A stretch of DNA of 10,208 nt from UBA993 sp964436815 (GCA_964436815.1 CAYTER010000062.1:1-10208); one strand, 5' to 3'. Shown: positions 1 to 8,068, counted from the first letter of the stretch. Notes: generated from the letters alone by a model not told the origin. Made by a program: numbers and translations.

Positions 1-2
1 GC

Positions 3-1772
3 TTCCTGGGGGATTTCGACGCGGCCGATCTTTTTCATCTTTTTCTTGCCCTCTTTTTGTTTCTCCAGCAGCTTGCGTTTGCGGGTGACATCCCCGCCGT
101 AAAGTTTTTCGGTTACATTTTTACGCAGAGCCTTGATCGTTTCCCGGGCAATAATTTTATTTTCCACCGCGGCCTGGATTGGCACATCAAACATCTGGCG
201 GGGTATAATCCCGCGCAGTTTTTCCACCATCTCTTTGCCCCGCTGGTAAGCTTTATCCCGGTGAATGATGAAAGAGAGGGCATCAACCTTTTCGGTATTG
301 ACCAGAATATCCATCAAGACCAGGGCTGACTGCCGGTAACCGTGCAGACTGTAGTCAAGAGAGGCGTAGCCGCGGGTGCGCGATTTAAGCAGATCAAAAA
401 AATCATAGATGATTTCGGCCAGCGGCAGATAATAGGTCAGTTTTACCCGGCCGGAATCGAGATATTCCGTATCGTGGTAGTCTCCCCTTTTCTCCTGGCA
501 AAGCTCCATCACAGCACCCATGTATTCAGCGGGCGTGAAGATTGACGCTTCCACGTAAGGTTCTTCGATGCTTTCGCGATCACCTGTAACCGGCATCAGG
601 GCCGGATTGTCGACCGTGATAATCTCACCATTTCGCAAGTAAACCTTGTAAACCACACTCGGGGCCGAGACGATCAACTCAATCCCGTATTCGCGCTCCA
701 GCCTTTCCCGGACAATGTCCATGTGCAGCAAACCTAAAAAGCCGCAGCGGAAACCGAGCCCCAGGGCGACCGATTTCTCCGGCTCGTAAGTCAGGGCCGA
801 GTCGTTTAGTTTCAGACGCTCAACCGCCTCTCTAAGTGCAGCAAAATCATTACTGTCCCGGGGAAACAGGCCACAGTAAACCATCGATACTACCTTACGG
901 TAGCCGGGCAAGGCTGCGGTTGCCGGATGATCAGCGCCGGTTATCGTATCGCCGACCTGTGCATCGCCGACATTTTTAATTGAAGCCATCAGGTAACCAA
1001 CTTCACCTGCCGCCAGGCCTGCTACCGGCTCCATGGCCGGCCTGAAAACACCGGTTTCGGTAACCTCAAAGCTCTTGCCCGTATTCATAAATTTAATCTT
1101 TTCACCTTTACGGACAGCGCCTTCCACTACCCGGATATAGGCGATTACTCCGCGGTAGCTGTCGTAGTGGGAATCGAAAACGAGCGCCCTGAGCGGTTGA
1201 TCCGCCATTCCTGCTGCAGGAGGCGGCACTTGAGCGACAATCGCTTCCAGCACTTCCCCAATACCGATACCCTGTTTAGCCGATATCTCCAAGGCTTGCC
1301 CGGCGTCGCCGCCGATAATTGCTGACAGTTCAGCCTTAACCTGATCAGGATTGGCATTGGCCAAATCGATCTTATTAATCACCGGGATGATGGTCAGATT
1401 CTGTTCCAGCGCCAGGTAAACATTGGCCAGGGTCTGCGCCTCCACCCCCTGCACAGCGTCGACAACCAGTATGGCGCCTTCACAGGCGGCAAGACTGCGC
1501 GAGACTTCGTAGGTAAAATCCACATGGCCCGGGGTATCAATCAGGTTCAGAATATACTCTTCCCCGTCCTGCGCCCGGTAAACCAGCCGCACAGCCTGCA
1601 GTTTGATAGTGATCCCGCGCTCCCGTTCCAGATCCATCTGGTCGAGAACCTGCTCCTTCATCTGCCGGGCCGTGAGCGTTCCCGTTGTTTCCAGCAACCG
1701 GTCGGCCAGGGTTGATTTGCCATGATCTATATGGGCTATTATGCAAAAATTTCTGATCTTTTCCGGTTTCAA
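3..1772 (-). CDS. lepA: Elongation factor 4 (LepA), translational GTPase, 3' end cut by window edge
   Basis: LepA is a ribosome-associated GTPase of the EF-G superfamily, thought to act on stalled or mistranslocated ribosomes or in ribosome assembly. The frame is open for 590 codons. The G domain carries G1 AHIDHGKST (13-21), G3 DTPGH (79-83) and G4 NKID (133-136). Next come EF-G-like domains II, III and V; GFRCGFLGLLHMD, a LepA-typical stretch, lies in the middle. The LepA-specific lysine-rich C-terminal region ends in VEIPQEA at the window edge. The family is about 600 residues, so about ten are missing, lost to the edge rather than to mutation. The start is TTG at 1772: GGAGG lies 8 nt upstream, an in-frame TAA (1776-1778) blocks any earlier start, and the first internal Met lies beyond G1. 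I read the frame through and saw no frameshift. It is divergent from the ABC exporter operon. Confidence 0.97.
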   Translation of the reverse strand, partial: MKPEKIRNFCIIAHIDHGKSTLADRLLETTGTLTARQMKEQVLDQMDLERERGITIKLQAVRLVYRAQDGEEYILNLIDTPGHVDFTYEVSRSLAACEGAILVVDAVQGVEAQTLANVYLALEQNLTIIPVINKIDLANANPDQVKAELSAIIGGDAGQALEISAKQGIGIGEVLEAIVAQVPPPAAGMADQPLRALVFDSHYDSYRGVIAYIRVVEGAVRKGEKIKFMNTGKSFEVTETGVFRPAMEPVAGLAAGEVGYLMASIKNVGDAQVGDTITGADHPATAALPGYRKVVSMVYCGLFPRDSNDFAALREAVERLKLNDSALTYEPEKSVALGLGFRCGFLGLLHMDIVRERLEREYGIELIVSAPSVVYKVYLRNGEIITVDNPALMPVTGDRESIEEPYVEASIFTPAEYMGAVMELCQEKRGDYHDTEYLDSGRVKLTYYLPLAEIIYDFFDLLKSRTRGYASLDYSLHGYRQSALVLMDILVNTEKVDALSFIIHRDKAYQRGKEMVEKLRGIIPRQMFDVPIQAAVENKIIARETIKALRKNVTEKLYGGDVTRKRKLLEKQKEGKKKMKKIGRVEIPQE

Positions 1773-1780
1773 GTATTAAG

Positions 1781-1785
1781 CCTCC
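1781..1785 (-). promoter_or_regulatory. Shine-Dalgarno site fixing the TTG start of lepA
   Basis: Read on the minus strand this is GGAGG followed by 8 nt and then TTG at 1772. The in-frame stop just upstream and this spacing make the TTG the only credible start. Confidence 0.85.
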
Positions 1786-1814
1786 ATCAGTGTCTAGCTG
1801 AAAGTCCACGTAGG

Positions 1815-1843
1815 ATTATACCACAGACTTGCGGTTGAGTCTG
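1815..1843 (-). promoter_or_regulatory. Probable extended -10 promoter for lepA
   Basis: On the minus strand TATAAT (1820-1815) is preceded directly by TGG, giving an extended -10 (TGnTATAAT). The hexamer 17 bp upstream is CAGACT (1843-1838), a poor -35, so the extended -10 probably carries the activity. Transcription should start near 1808, leaving a leader of about 36 nt that holds the lepA ribosome binding site. This is assigned from consensus match and position only. In many Firmicutes lepA is also reached by upstream transcription, but here the upstream neighbour is divergent, so lepA needs its own promoter. Confidence 0.7.
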
Positions 1844-1844
1844 T
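1823..1844. promoter_or_regulatory. Inverted repeat in the shared promoter region, candidate operator
   Basis: ACAGACT (1823-1829) and AGTCTGT (1838-1844) form a perfect 7-bp inverted repeat around an 8-nt centre. It sits between the two divergent -10 boxes. The right arm overlaps the plus-strand -35 (1835-1840) and coincides with the minus-strand -35 position. Both predicted transcripts start outside it, so it is more likely a DNA site for a dimeric repressor than an RNA hairpin. No regulator gene is adjacent, although heterodimeric multidrug ABC operons often have a MarR-type gene beside them. The regulator is therefore unknown and the operator role is inferred. Confidence 0.45.
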
Positions 1845-1863
1845 CTGGTACGAGGCGTATAAT
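1835..1863 (+). promoter_or_regulatory. Sigma-A-type promoter of the ABC exporter operon
   Basis: TTGAGT (1835-1840) and a perfect TATAAT (1858-1863) are separated by 17 bp, the optimal spacing for the housekeeping sigma factor. Transcription should start near 1870, giving a leader of about 53 nt before the TTG start at 1923. I saw no convincing attenuator or riboswitch fold in the leader. Confidence 0.8.
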
Positions 1864-1908
1864 GGCTAGAAGCGCATTGCTTTAACAGGCCTTGTTTACA
1901 ATTATTAT

Positions 1909-1913
1909 GGAGG
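1909..1913 (+). promoter_or_regulatory. Shine-Dalgarno site fixing the TTG start of the first ABC subunit
   Basis: GGAGG lies 9 nt before TTG at 1923. An ATG at 1907 overlaps this site but is in another frame, so it cannot be the start of the transporter. Confidence 0.8.
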
Positions 1914-1922
1914 AACCGCCCG

Positions 1923-3656
1923 TTGGTAAAGCTTTTTCGTTTTTTAAAACCATATTCCCTGACCATTGCCGTCATTTTAATGCTGGTATTTTTCCAGTCA
2001 CTGGCCGAGCTCTTTCTGCCCACCCTGATGGCCGAGATCGTCGATCAGGGTATCGTTTTCGGCAACATTGAGCTGATCATAAAAACCGGCGGTATCATGC
2101 TTTTAGTGGCCTTAGGCGGGGTAATCTGCACAATTTTAAGCAGTTTTTTTGCCTCCAAAACAGCAATGAGATTTGGGAAAACCCTGCGCAGCAAGGTCTT
2201 TAGCCATGTTCAATCATTTTCACTGCCTGAATTCGACCAGCTCGGGACTGCTTCACTGATTACCCGTACTACCAATGACATTAACCAGGTTCAGATGGTG
2301 CTGCTGATGATCCTGCGCATGATGGTCCACGCCCCCCTGATGTTTATCGGCGGAGTAATTATGGCGTTATCGCGGGATGTGGAACTTTCTAAATCGATCA
2401 TGGTGGTTATTCCAATTCTCGCCCTGACGATCACCCTGATCACAATCCGGGCAATCCCGCAGTTTAAAAAGATGCAGTTAAAGCTTGACAAATTAAACCT
2501 GGTGCTTCGTGAAAACCTGACCGGCATCAGGGTGATCCGGGCATTTAACCAGATTGACCGGGAAAAAAAGAGGCTGAACGAGGCCAACCTTGACCTGACG
2601 ACAACTGCTACAAAAGTAAACAAGCTGATTGCAGCGACCATGCCGGTACTGATGCTCTCCTTAAACTTTACCGCTATTGCCGTTGTCTGGTTCGGCAGCG
2701 CCCGCATCGACAGCGGCAACCTGCAGGTTGGCGACCTGATGGCGTTTTTGCAATATGTAATGCTGATCATGTTCTCGTTAATCATGGTTTCGATGATGCT
2801 GGTAATGATTCCAAGAGCTTCGGCATCGGCCGAGCGGATCAACCGGGTGCTGGATACTCTACCAAGTATAGGAGACCCGCCTGCGCCCAAAAAATTTACC
2901 GGCAGCCGAAAACGGGGTTGTGTGGAGTTTGCCAACATTACCTTCAGCTACCCGGGGGCCGAAAAACCGGCGATCAAAGATTTTTCTTTCAGTGCCGGAC
3001 CGGGAGAGGTTACGGCGGTTATAGGCAGCACCGGATCAGGCAAATCAACCTTATTTAAGCTATTAATGAGGTTTTACGATCCCGGCAGCGGAAAAATCTA
3101 TGTCAACGGTATTGCAATCGAGGAACTTACACAGCAGGAATTGCGGGCCAAAATCGGTTATGTGCCACAGGATTCACTGCTCTTTTCGGGAACGGTCGCC
3201 GACAATATCCGCTTCGGAAAAGAGGATGCCTCTGAAGATGAAATTAAAGATGCCGCCATGCTTGCCCAGGCAGACCAGTTTATTGCAGATTTAGCGGGAG
3301 GATATGAAGCCGTTATTGCCCAGGGGGGAGCCAATCTGTCTGGAGGCCAAAAACAGCGCCTGGCTATTGCCCGGGCATTGGTCAGAAAGCCGGAAATATA
3401 TATTTTTGACGACAGTTTCTCAGCACTTGATTTTAAAACTGATGCCCGGCTGAGGGCAGCTTTATTTAAAGAAACGGCAAACTCAACTGTGTTCATAATC
3501 GCCCAGAGGGTAAACACGGTAATTAACGCTGATCGTATTATAGTTTTAGAGGACGGCTGCCTGGCCGGGATCGGCAGCCATCAGGAGCTGATGAAAACAA
3601 GCTCAGTCTACCGCGAGATCGTCTACTCCCAGCTTTCCAAGGAGGAGACTGCGTGA
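1923..3656 (+). CDS. Heterodimeric ABC exporter, subunit with degenerate catalytic residues
   Basis: This is a half-transporter of 577 residues: six membrane helices (about 12-33, 53-77, 126-149, 156-176, 236-258, 271-297) and a C-terminal ATPase domain. ATPase motifs are the A-loop Tyr343, Walker A GSTGSGKST (368-376), Q-loop Gln416, signature LSGGQ (472-476), Walker B ending Asp496, D-loop SALD (500-503) and the switch position at 528. After Asp496 the catalytic Glu is replaced by Asp497 (FDDSFSALD), and the switch His is Gln528 (AQRV). Both changes are typical of the non-catalytic partner in asymmetric exporters such as LmrC, BmrC and TM287. Its intact LSGGQ should complete the active site formed with the next gene's Walker A and B. 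It starts at TTG and its stop overlaps the next gene by 4 nt. Such pumps commonly export drugs, lipids or peptides; the substrate cannot be told from sequence. Confidence 0.95.
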   Translation: MVKLFRFLKPYSLTIAVILMLVFFQSLAELFLPTLMAEIVDQGIVFGNIELIIKTGGIMLLVALGGVICTILSSFFASKTAMRFGKTLRSKVFSHVQSFSLPEFDQLGTASLITRTTNDINQVQMVLLMILRMMVHAPLMFIGGVIMALSRDVELSKSIMVVIPILALTITLITIRAIPQFKKMQLKLDKLNLVLRENLTGIRVIRAFNQIDREKKRLNEANLDLTTTATKVNKLIAATMPVLMLSLNFTAIAVVWFGSARIDSGNLQVGDLMAFLQYVMLIMFSLIMVSMMLVMIPRASASAERINRVLDTLPSIGDPPAPKKFTGSRKRGCVEFANITFSYPGAEKPAIKDFSFSAGPGEVTAVIGSTGSGKSTLFKLLMRFYDPGSGKIYVNGIAIEELTQQELRAKIGYVPQDSLLFSGTVADNIRFGKEDASEDEIKDAAMLAQADQFIADLAGGYEAVIAQGGANLSGGQKQRLAIARALVRKPEIYIFDDSFSALDFKTDARLRAALFKETANSTVFIIAQRVNTVINADRIIVLEDGCLAGIGSHQELMKTSSVYREIVYSQLSKEETA

Positions 3657-5527
3657 GCAAAACAACCGATCACAGTTCTAAACCTCCGGTCAGACCCGGG
3701 CTCTTAGGCAGAGGCCCGATTCACCATGCTCTGGCGAGGCCTGTCGAAAAACCGAAAAATTTTAAGCAGACGATAAAAAGATTAACTGGCTATCTGCATC
3801 CACACCGCTACCGACTAATCATTGTTTTTGTTGCCGCGATGCTGAGTACTGTTTTTGGTATTGTCAGTCCTAAAATTATGGGTTTGGCCACAACCAGCCT
3901 GTTCGACAGTTTTTTGAGCGGCAGTCGCGTTGATTTCAGCTATATAACCCAAATCCTATTCACCCTTGGCGCACTGTATCTCTTAAGCTCCATTTTCAGC
4001 TACCTGCAGCAGTATATCATGGTCGATGTATCACAACAGACAGTTTACACCATGCGCGAAGACATCAGCCTTAAGCTGGCCCGTTTACCACTAAAATATT
4101 TTGACAGTAATGCCCACGGCGATATTTTGAGCAGGGTCACTAACGATGTGGACAATATCAGCACCACCCTGCAGCAAAGCATAACGCAGCTGATTACTGC
4201 CGCGGTCAGCCTGATCGGAATCCTGGTGATGATGCTGATTATCAGCCCGCTTTTAACCCTGGTCAGCCTTGTTGTCCTCCCGCTCTCCTTCCTGGTTACC
4301 AAGGCGATCGCCACCAGATCTCAGGCTTACTTTGCCGCCCAGCAAAATAAACTGGGCGAGTTAAATGGCCATGTAGAAGAAATGTATACCGGACATGTGC
4401 TGGTCAAAGCTTTCAGCCGTGAAGAAGCATCAGTAAATAAGTTTAAAGAGACAAACAATCAGCTTTACGATGCCAGCTGGAAAGCGCAATTTATATCCGG
4501 AATCATTATGCCCCTGATGACTTTTATTAATAACCTGGGATACGTTTTGGTCTGTGTGTTTGGCGGGATCATGGTCGCCCGGGGGTCGATCACCATCGGC
4601 GACATGCAGGCTTTTATTCAGTACTCAAAACATTTTACCCATCCAATTGCCCAGACTGCCGGTATAATCAACATTTTGCAGTCAACGGTCGCCTCGGCGG
4701 AGCGGGTCTTTGAGCTGCTCGATGAAGAAGAAGAAAGCCCGGAACCGCAAGAAACGATAGTGCTGGCTGCACCCAGGGGAGATATCGGGTTTAAGGATGT
4801 CAGCTTCCGCTATCTAAAAGAAATCCCGCTGATCGAGGATATGAACATAAATGTTAAATCAGGCCAGACTGTTGCCATAGTCGGACCTACCGGCGCAGGG
4901 AAAACAACCCTGGTAAATCTGATGATGCGGTTTTATGATCTTGACAGCGGTGCTATCACTATAGACGGTGTCAATATCAAAGACCTAAAACGCGGCAATC
5001 TGCGCAATATCTTTGGCATGGTGCTGCAAGACACCTGGCTCTTTAATGGCACGGTATGGGATAATATTGCCTACAGCCGCCCTGATGCCACAAAGGAGGA
5101 AATCTGCAGCGCAGCAAAAACAGCTAACGCCGATCACTTTATCCGGATGCTTCCCAATGGTTACGATACAGTGCTTAATGAAGAGGCCTCAAATATCTCC
5201 CGGGGCCAAAAGCAGCTCTTAACTATTGCCCGGGCCATCTTGGCTGATCCGGCTCTTTTAATCCTGGACGAGGCCACCAGCAGCGTTGATTCACGAACTG
5301 AGCAGTTGATCCAAAAAGCGATGGGCGAGCTGATGAAAGGCCGCACCAGCTTTATCATCGCCCACCGCCTGTCAACGATCAGGGATGCCGATCTGATCCT
5401 GGTGATGGACGAAGGACGAATTGTCGAGCAGGGGAACCATCCTGAACTGATGGCTAAAGGCGGTTTCTACAGCGAGCTTTATAACAGTCAGTTCAACCAT
5501 GTAAATACGAGAACCCAGGCAATCTAG
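3653..5527 (+). CDS. Heterodimeric ABC exporter, subunit with catalytic Glu and degenerate signature
   Basis: A 624-residue half-transporter and partner of the preceding gene. GTG start: GGAGG at 3641-3645 with a 7-nt spacer, overlapping the previous stop (GTGA), which suggests translational coupling and balanced dosage. An N-terminal extension of about 50 residues, with RGP and RPVEKPKNFK segments, resembles that of LmrD/YfiC-type partners and lies in the cytoplasm. Six membrane helices follow (about 52-77, 98-124, 174-197, 198-220, 282-306, 316-340). The ATPase domain has the A-loop Tyr387, Walker A GPTGAGKTT (411-419), Q-loop Gln459, Walker B Asp539 with catalytic Glu540, D-loop SSVD (543-546) and switch His571. 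The signature is ISRGQ (515-519) rather than LSGGQ. Thus its Walker A/B builds the active site while its altered signature faces the partner's degenerate site. It ends 10 bp from the convergent comEC. Confidence 0.95.
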   Translation: MSKTTDHSSKPPVRPGLLGRGPIHHALARPVEKPKNFKQTIKRLTGYLHPHRYRLIIVFVAAMLSTVFGIVSPKIMGLATTSLFDSFLSGSRVDFSYITQILFTLGALYLLSSIFSYLQQYIMVDVSQQTVYTMREDISLKLARLPLKYFDSNAHGDILSRVTNDVDNISTTLQQSITQLITAAVSLIGILVMMLIISPLLTLVSLVVLPLSFLVTKAIATRSQAYFAAQQNKLGELNGHVEEMYTGHVLVKAFSREEASVNKFKETNNQLYDASWKAQFISGIIMPLMTFINNLGYVLVCVFGGIMVARGSITIGDMQAFIQYSKHFTHPIAQTAGIINILQSTVASAERVFELLDEEEESPEPQETIVLAAPRGDIGFKDVSFRYLKEIPLIEDMNINVKSGQTVAIVGPTGAGKTTLVNLMMRFYDLDSGAITIDGVNIKDLKRGNLRNIFGMVLQDTWLFNGTVWDNIAYSRPDATKEEICSAAKTANADHFIRMLPNGYDTVLNEEASNISRGQKQLLTIARAILADPALLILDEATSSVDSRTEQLIQKAMGELMKGRTSFIIAHRLSTIRDADLILVMDEGRIVEQGNHPELMAKGGFYSELYNSQFNHVNTRTQAI

Positions 5528-5537
5528 CAGCCGATAA

Positions 5538-8045
5538 TCACTTAACTGCCGCCGGTAACCCGGTAACAGTAACATCAAATTCCCGTCCATCTGTTTTGCA
5601 TATTACCGCTCCGTGTAGATCCGTGCGATAGATCAACACTCCCGCCGCTTCAAGCTGATCGATCATTTGCGGATGGGGATGACCGAATGAATTCGCCCCT
5701 ACCTGGATCACCGCCAAATCAGGATTTACGCTCTCCAAAAGTTTAGATGCTGAAGGTAGAAAGCCGCCATGATGGGGGATATGCAGCAGGTTGGCCCTCA
5801 GGTCGTTATTGCGCTTCAGTAAGTCGAGTACAGCGGAATCTTCAATGTCACCGGTAAAGATAACCCTGAATTCACCATAACTTAAGAGCAGAACTAGCGA
5901 ATTGTTATTTAGATCACTGCCGCTGCCCCTGATCAATTCCACCGGCGGAGCAATTACATCGATTTGCAGGCCTTCTGAACAGCGCCAGCTTTGACCGGCA
6001 GTAGCGCTTTCCACAGCTATCCCGGCCTCCCCGGCCTGAGACAGGAGTGCTTCGTAATAAGGTGAATCGCCGCTAACCGGGGACACCAGAAAACCACCAA
6101 TCGGGATCTGTCCGATTAGGGGCAAAAACCCGCCAAAATGATCCTCATGGGGATGGGTTACTATTGCCAAATCAATTTTTTTAATTCCACTGTACCGCAA
6201 GAAAGGCAGCACGACCATCTCGCCTATTCTGCCGGGATCGCCGCTGTAAGCAGGTTCACCCCCGGCGTCAATCAGGATTGTCGCCCCGCAGGGCGCTTGC
6301 ACCAGCGCAGATGCTCCCTGACCGACATCAATAAAGGTGACGGTTACATACTGGTTACGGGGGAAAAGCACTCCCGACCAGACCAGGATAATCATTACAA
6401 TCAGCACTCCGGTTGCTGCCGATACAACTACTTTGCGGTTTTGCATAAGTGTCATTCTGAAGCCTTTAATGAAATACCGGTCTAATGTGCTGGCTCCATT
6501 ACCCTGGATCTGCTTCTCCCACCGGTAATAGATGACCAGGAAAACAGCAATAATAAAGTAAATGATCATCACAGTAACCGGCCGGGGAGGATTAAGGGCG
6601 ACATAAAAACCAGGCAGATTGCTGAAGCGGGAGATGTAGATCATCATTTCCAAAAGCGGCCTGGAGGCCCAGAGCAGCAGCTCACCAACCAGAGGAATAA
6701 CCAGGCCGACCAGTGCACCGGCCAATCCAAAACCGACAACGAAGGCAACCAGCGGAAGAAATAGCAGGTTAAAGATCAATGCTGCTGCAGGCAGATGGTG
6801 AAAATAATAGATACTAAGCGGCAGTACACCAACCTGTGCAGTAAAGGTAACAACCAGCGGCGCGCGGACCAGATTTGGCACTCTCATTGATTTAAACAGC
6901 AAGTCCAAGGGTCGATAAAGGTAAATGAGAGCGAGCGTCGCTGCATAGGAAAGTTGAAAACCAACCGTAAAAAGCAGTAAGGGATTGGCAAACAGGGTTA
7001 CCAGGGCGGCCAGGGCCATAGTCGTCGGCAGATCGCTTTCCCGATCCAGGAGCACTGCCGCCATAGCCATGGAAATCATAATCGCCGCCCGCAGGGCGGA
7101 AGGGCGAAGTCCGGTTAGGTATGCATAGGCGAAAACCAGGATGATGGCCAGAACCAGCGGCAGTTTTCCTCTCAGCTTTAAACGCCGCCAGAGGCCGATC
7201 ATCAAAGCTGCGACAAGTCCGACATGTAAACCGGAAACCGCCATCAGATGACCGGCGCCCGCTTTGCGAAAGTTTTTTTCAACATCCTCCGGCAGCTGCT
7301 CCCTTTTCCCGAAAAGGATGGCAGTCAGCAGGTTCGAGGACGGCGCCGGGAGGGTTGAGTCAATGAAGTAAATCATCTGCCGGCGCAGGTTTACCGCGGA
7401 ACTTAACAGCGGGTTAGCCCTGCTTTCTCCCAGGCGATCGATTTGCGATACATAGGGATAAACCAGGGCTTCAATACCCTGGCTGCGCAGGTGATAGCGG
7501 TAGTCAAAACCACCCGGATTACGCAGGCCTTTCGGCTCGATAATAACCGCCCGCAGGCGCAACCGCTCTCCAAACTGATAGTGCAGATCTGCGGAATCAT
7601 AGATCTGCATCAATAGCCTGCCGCTGGCTTTCTCACGGCCGTCCCTCGTTTCCACCTGATCAACCTGCAGCTGGTAGGAGCCTGATTCCTGGCTAAAAAC
7701 CGGTTCTTCGATCACCACACCTTCGATGTAGATCGGTGAACCGGCATACTGCAGAATACTTTTTTCTGAGGGGGTGACAGCATAAGTAAAAGATGCAGCG
7801 CCTGAGATTGCAATTAAAATCAAGAGGGTGACCCTGACTAAACCGGCCAGCCTGAAAAACCAGAGGGCTGTAAGAAATAATAGAAATAAGAGGGTTAAAC
7901 CGTAAAACAAGGGCGTTCCGGCCAGGCGGAAACGGCCCATGATAATACCGGTAACATAGGTCAGGGTAATTATAACCAGGTAGCGGTTACTTAAAAATTC
8001 TTTAAACCAGGTCTGTATAGCTGCGGCATATTGTGCTGTGATCAT
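5538..8045 (-). CDS. comEC: ComEC/Rec2 competence DNA-uptake channel
   Basis: ComEC carries single-stranded transforming DNA across the cytoplasmic membrane. This 835-residue protein has the full three-part architecture. An N-terminal membrane and soluble DUF4131 region spans roughly 25-215. The polytopic Competence domain, roughly 240-510, has the hallmark HLMAVSGLHVG (266-276). A C-terminal metallo-beta-lactamase-fold domain runs from about 565, after one more membrane helix. That domain retains metal-binding motifs: THPHEDH with His631, His633, Asp635 and His636, Asp733 in TGD, and His758-His759 in PHHGG. An active nuclease domain is therefore plausible. ATG at 8045 is the earliest possible start because an in-frame TAA lies two codons upstream. 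No Shine-Dalgarno site precedes it, so translation may be weak or coupled. It follows the symporter gene by 23 nt. No comEA is next to it. Natural transformation cannot be concluded from this gene alone, since comEC is widespread in Firmicutes. Confidence 0.95.
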   Translation of the reverse strand: MITAQYAAAIQTWFKEFLSNRYLVIITLTYVTGIIMGRFRLAGTPLFYGLTLLFLLFLTALWFFRLAGLVRVTLLILIAISGAASFTYAVTPSEKSILQYAGSPIYIEGVVIEEPVFSQESGSYQLQVDQVETRDGREKASGRLLMQIYDSADLHYQFGERLRLRAVIIEPKGLRNPGGFDYRYHLRSQGIEALVYPYVSQIDRLGESRANPLLSSAVNLRRQMIYFIDSTLPAPSSNLLTAILFGKREQLPEDVEKNFRKAGAGHLMAVSGLHVGLVAALMIGLWRRLKLRGKLPLVLAIILVFAYAYLTGLRPSALRAAIMISMAMAAVLLDRESDLPTTMALAALVTLFANPLLLFTVGFQLSYAATLALIYLYRPLDLLFKSMRVPNLVRAPLVVTFTAQVGVLPLSIYYFHHLPAAALIFNLLFLPLVAFVVGFGLAGALVGLVIPLVGELLLWASRPLLEMMIYISRFSNLPGFYVALNPPRPVTVMIIYFIIAVFLVIYYRWEKQIQGNGASTLDRYFIKGFRMTLMQNRKVVVSAATGVLIVMIILVWSGVLFPRNQYVTVTFIDVGQGASALVQAPCGATILIDAGGEPAYSGDPGRIGEMVVLPFLRYSGIKKIDLAIVTHPHEDHFGGFLPLIGQIPIGGFLVSPVSGDSPYYEALLSQAGEAGIAVESATAGQSWRCSEGLQIDVIAPPVELIRGSGSDLNNNSLVLLLSYGEFRVIFTGDIEDSAVLDLLKRNNDLRANLLHIPHHGGFLPSASKLLESVNPDLAVIQVGANSFGHPHPQMIDQLEAAGVLIYRTDLHGAVICKTDGREFDVTVTGLPAAVK

Positions 8046-8068
8046 CTGTTAATAGTGTTGCTTTTTTT

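Noticed and set aside
57..545. Two plus-strand frames (57-329 and 342-545) within lepA
   Set aside because: They are antisense to the intact LepA C-terminal half, which accounts for every codon there.
1145..1809. Minus-strand frames at 1145-1357 and 1537-1809 over the lepA 5' region
   Set aside because: They are alternative frames of lepA; the true frame shows all GTPase motifs.
1864..1922. Attenuator or riboswitch in the exporter leader
   Set aside because: The leader is only about 53 nt, with a short AACA/TGTT pairing at best and no terminator or peptide-encoding frame.
2291..2938. 215-codon open frame on the minus strand within the first ABC subunit
   Set aside because: It is antisense to the membrane domain of a well-conserved transporter, lacks a ribosome binding site, and its Ser/Arg/Ile-rich composition mirrors the opposite strand.
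3158..3517. 119-codon minus-strand frame inside the first ABC subunit
   Set aside because: It lies over the conserved ATPase motifs on the other strand and reads as their complement, with no motif of its own.
5528..5574. Shared terminator between the ABC operon and comEC, including the GGTAAC repeats at 5554-5567
   Set aside because: The 10-bp gap has no hairpin. The repeats encode the ComEC C-terminus (VTVTGLP) and give at most a 4-bp stem without a U-run.
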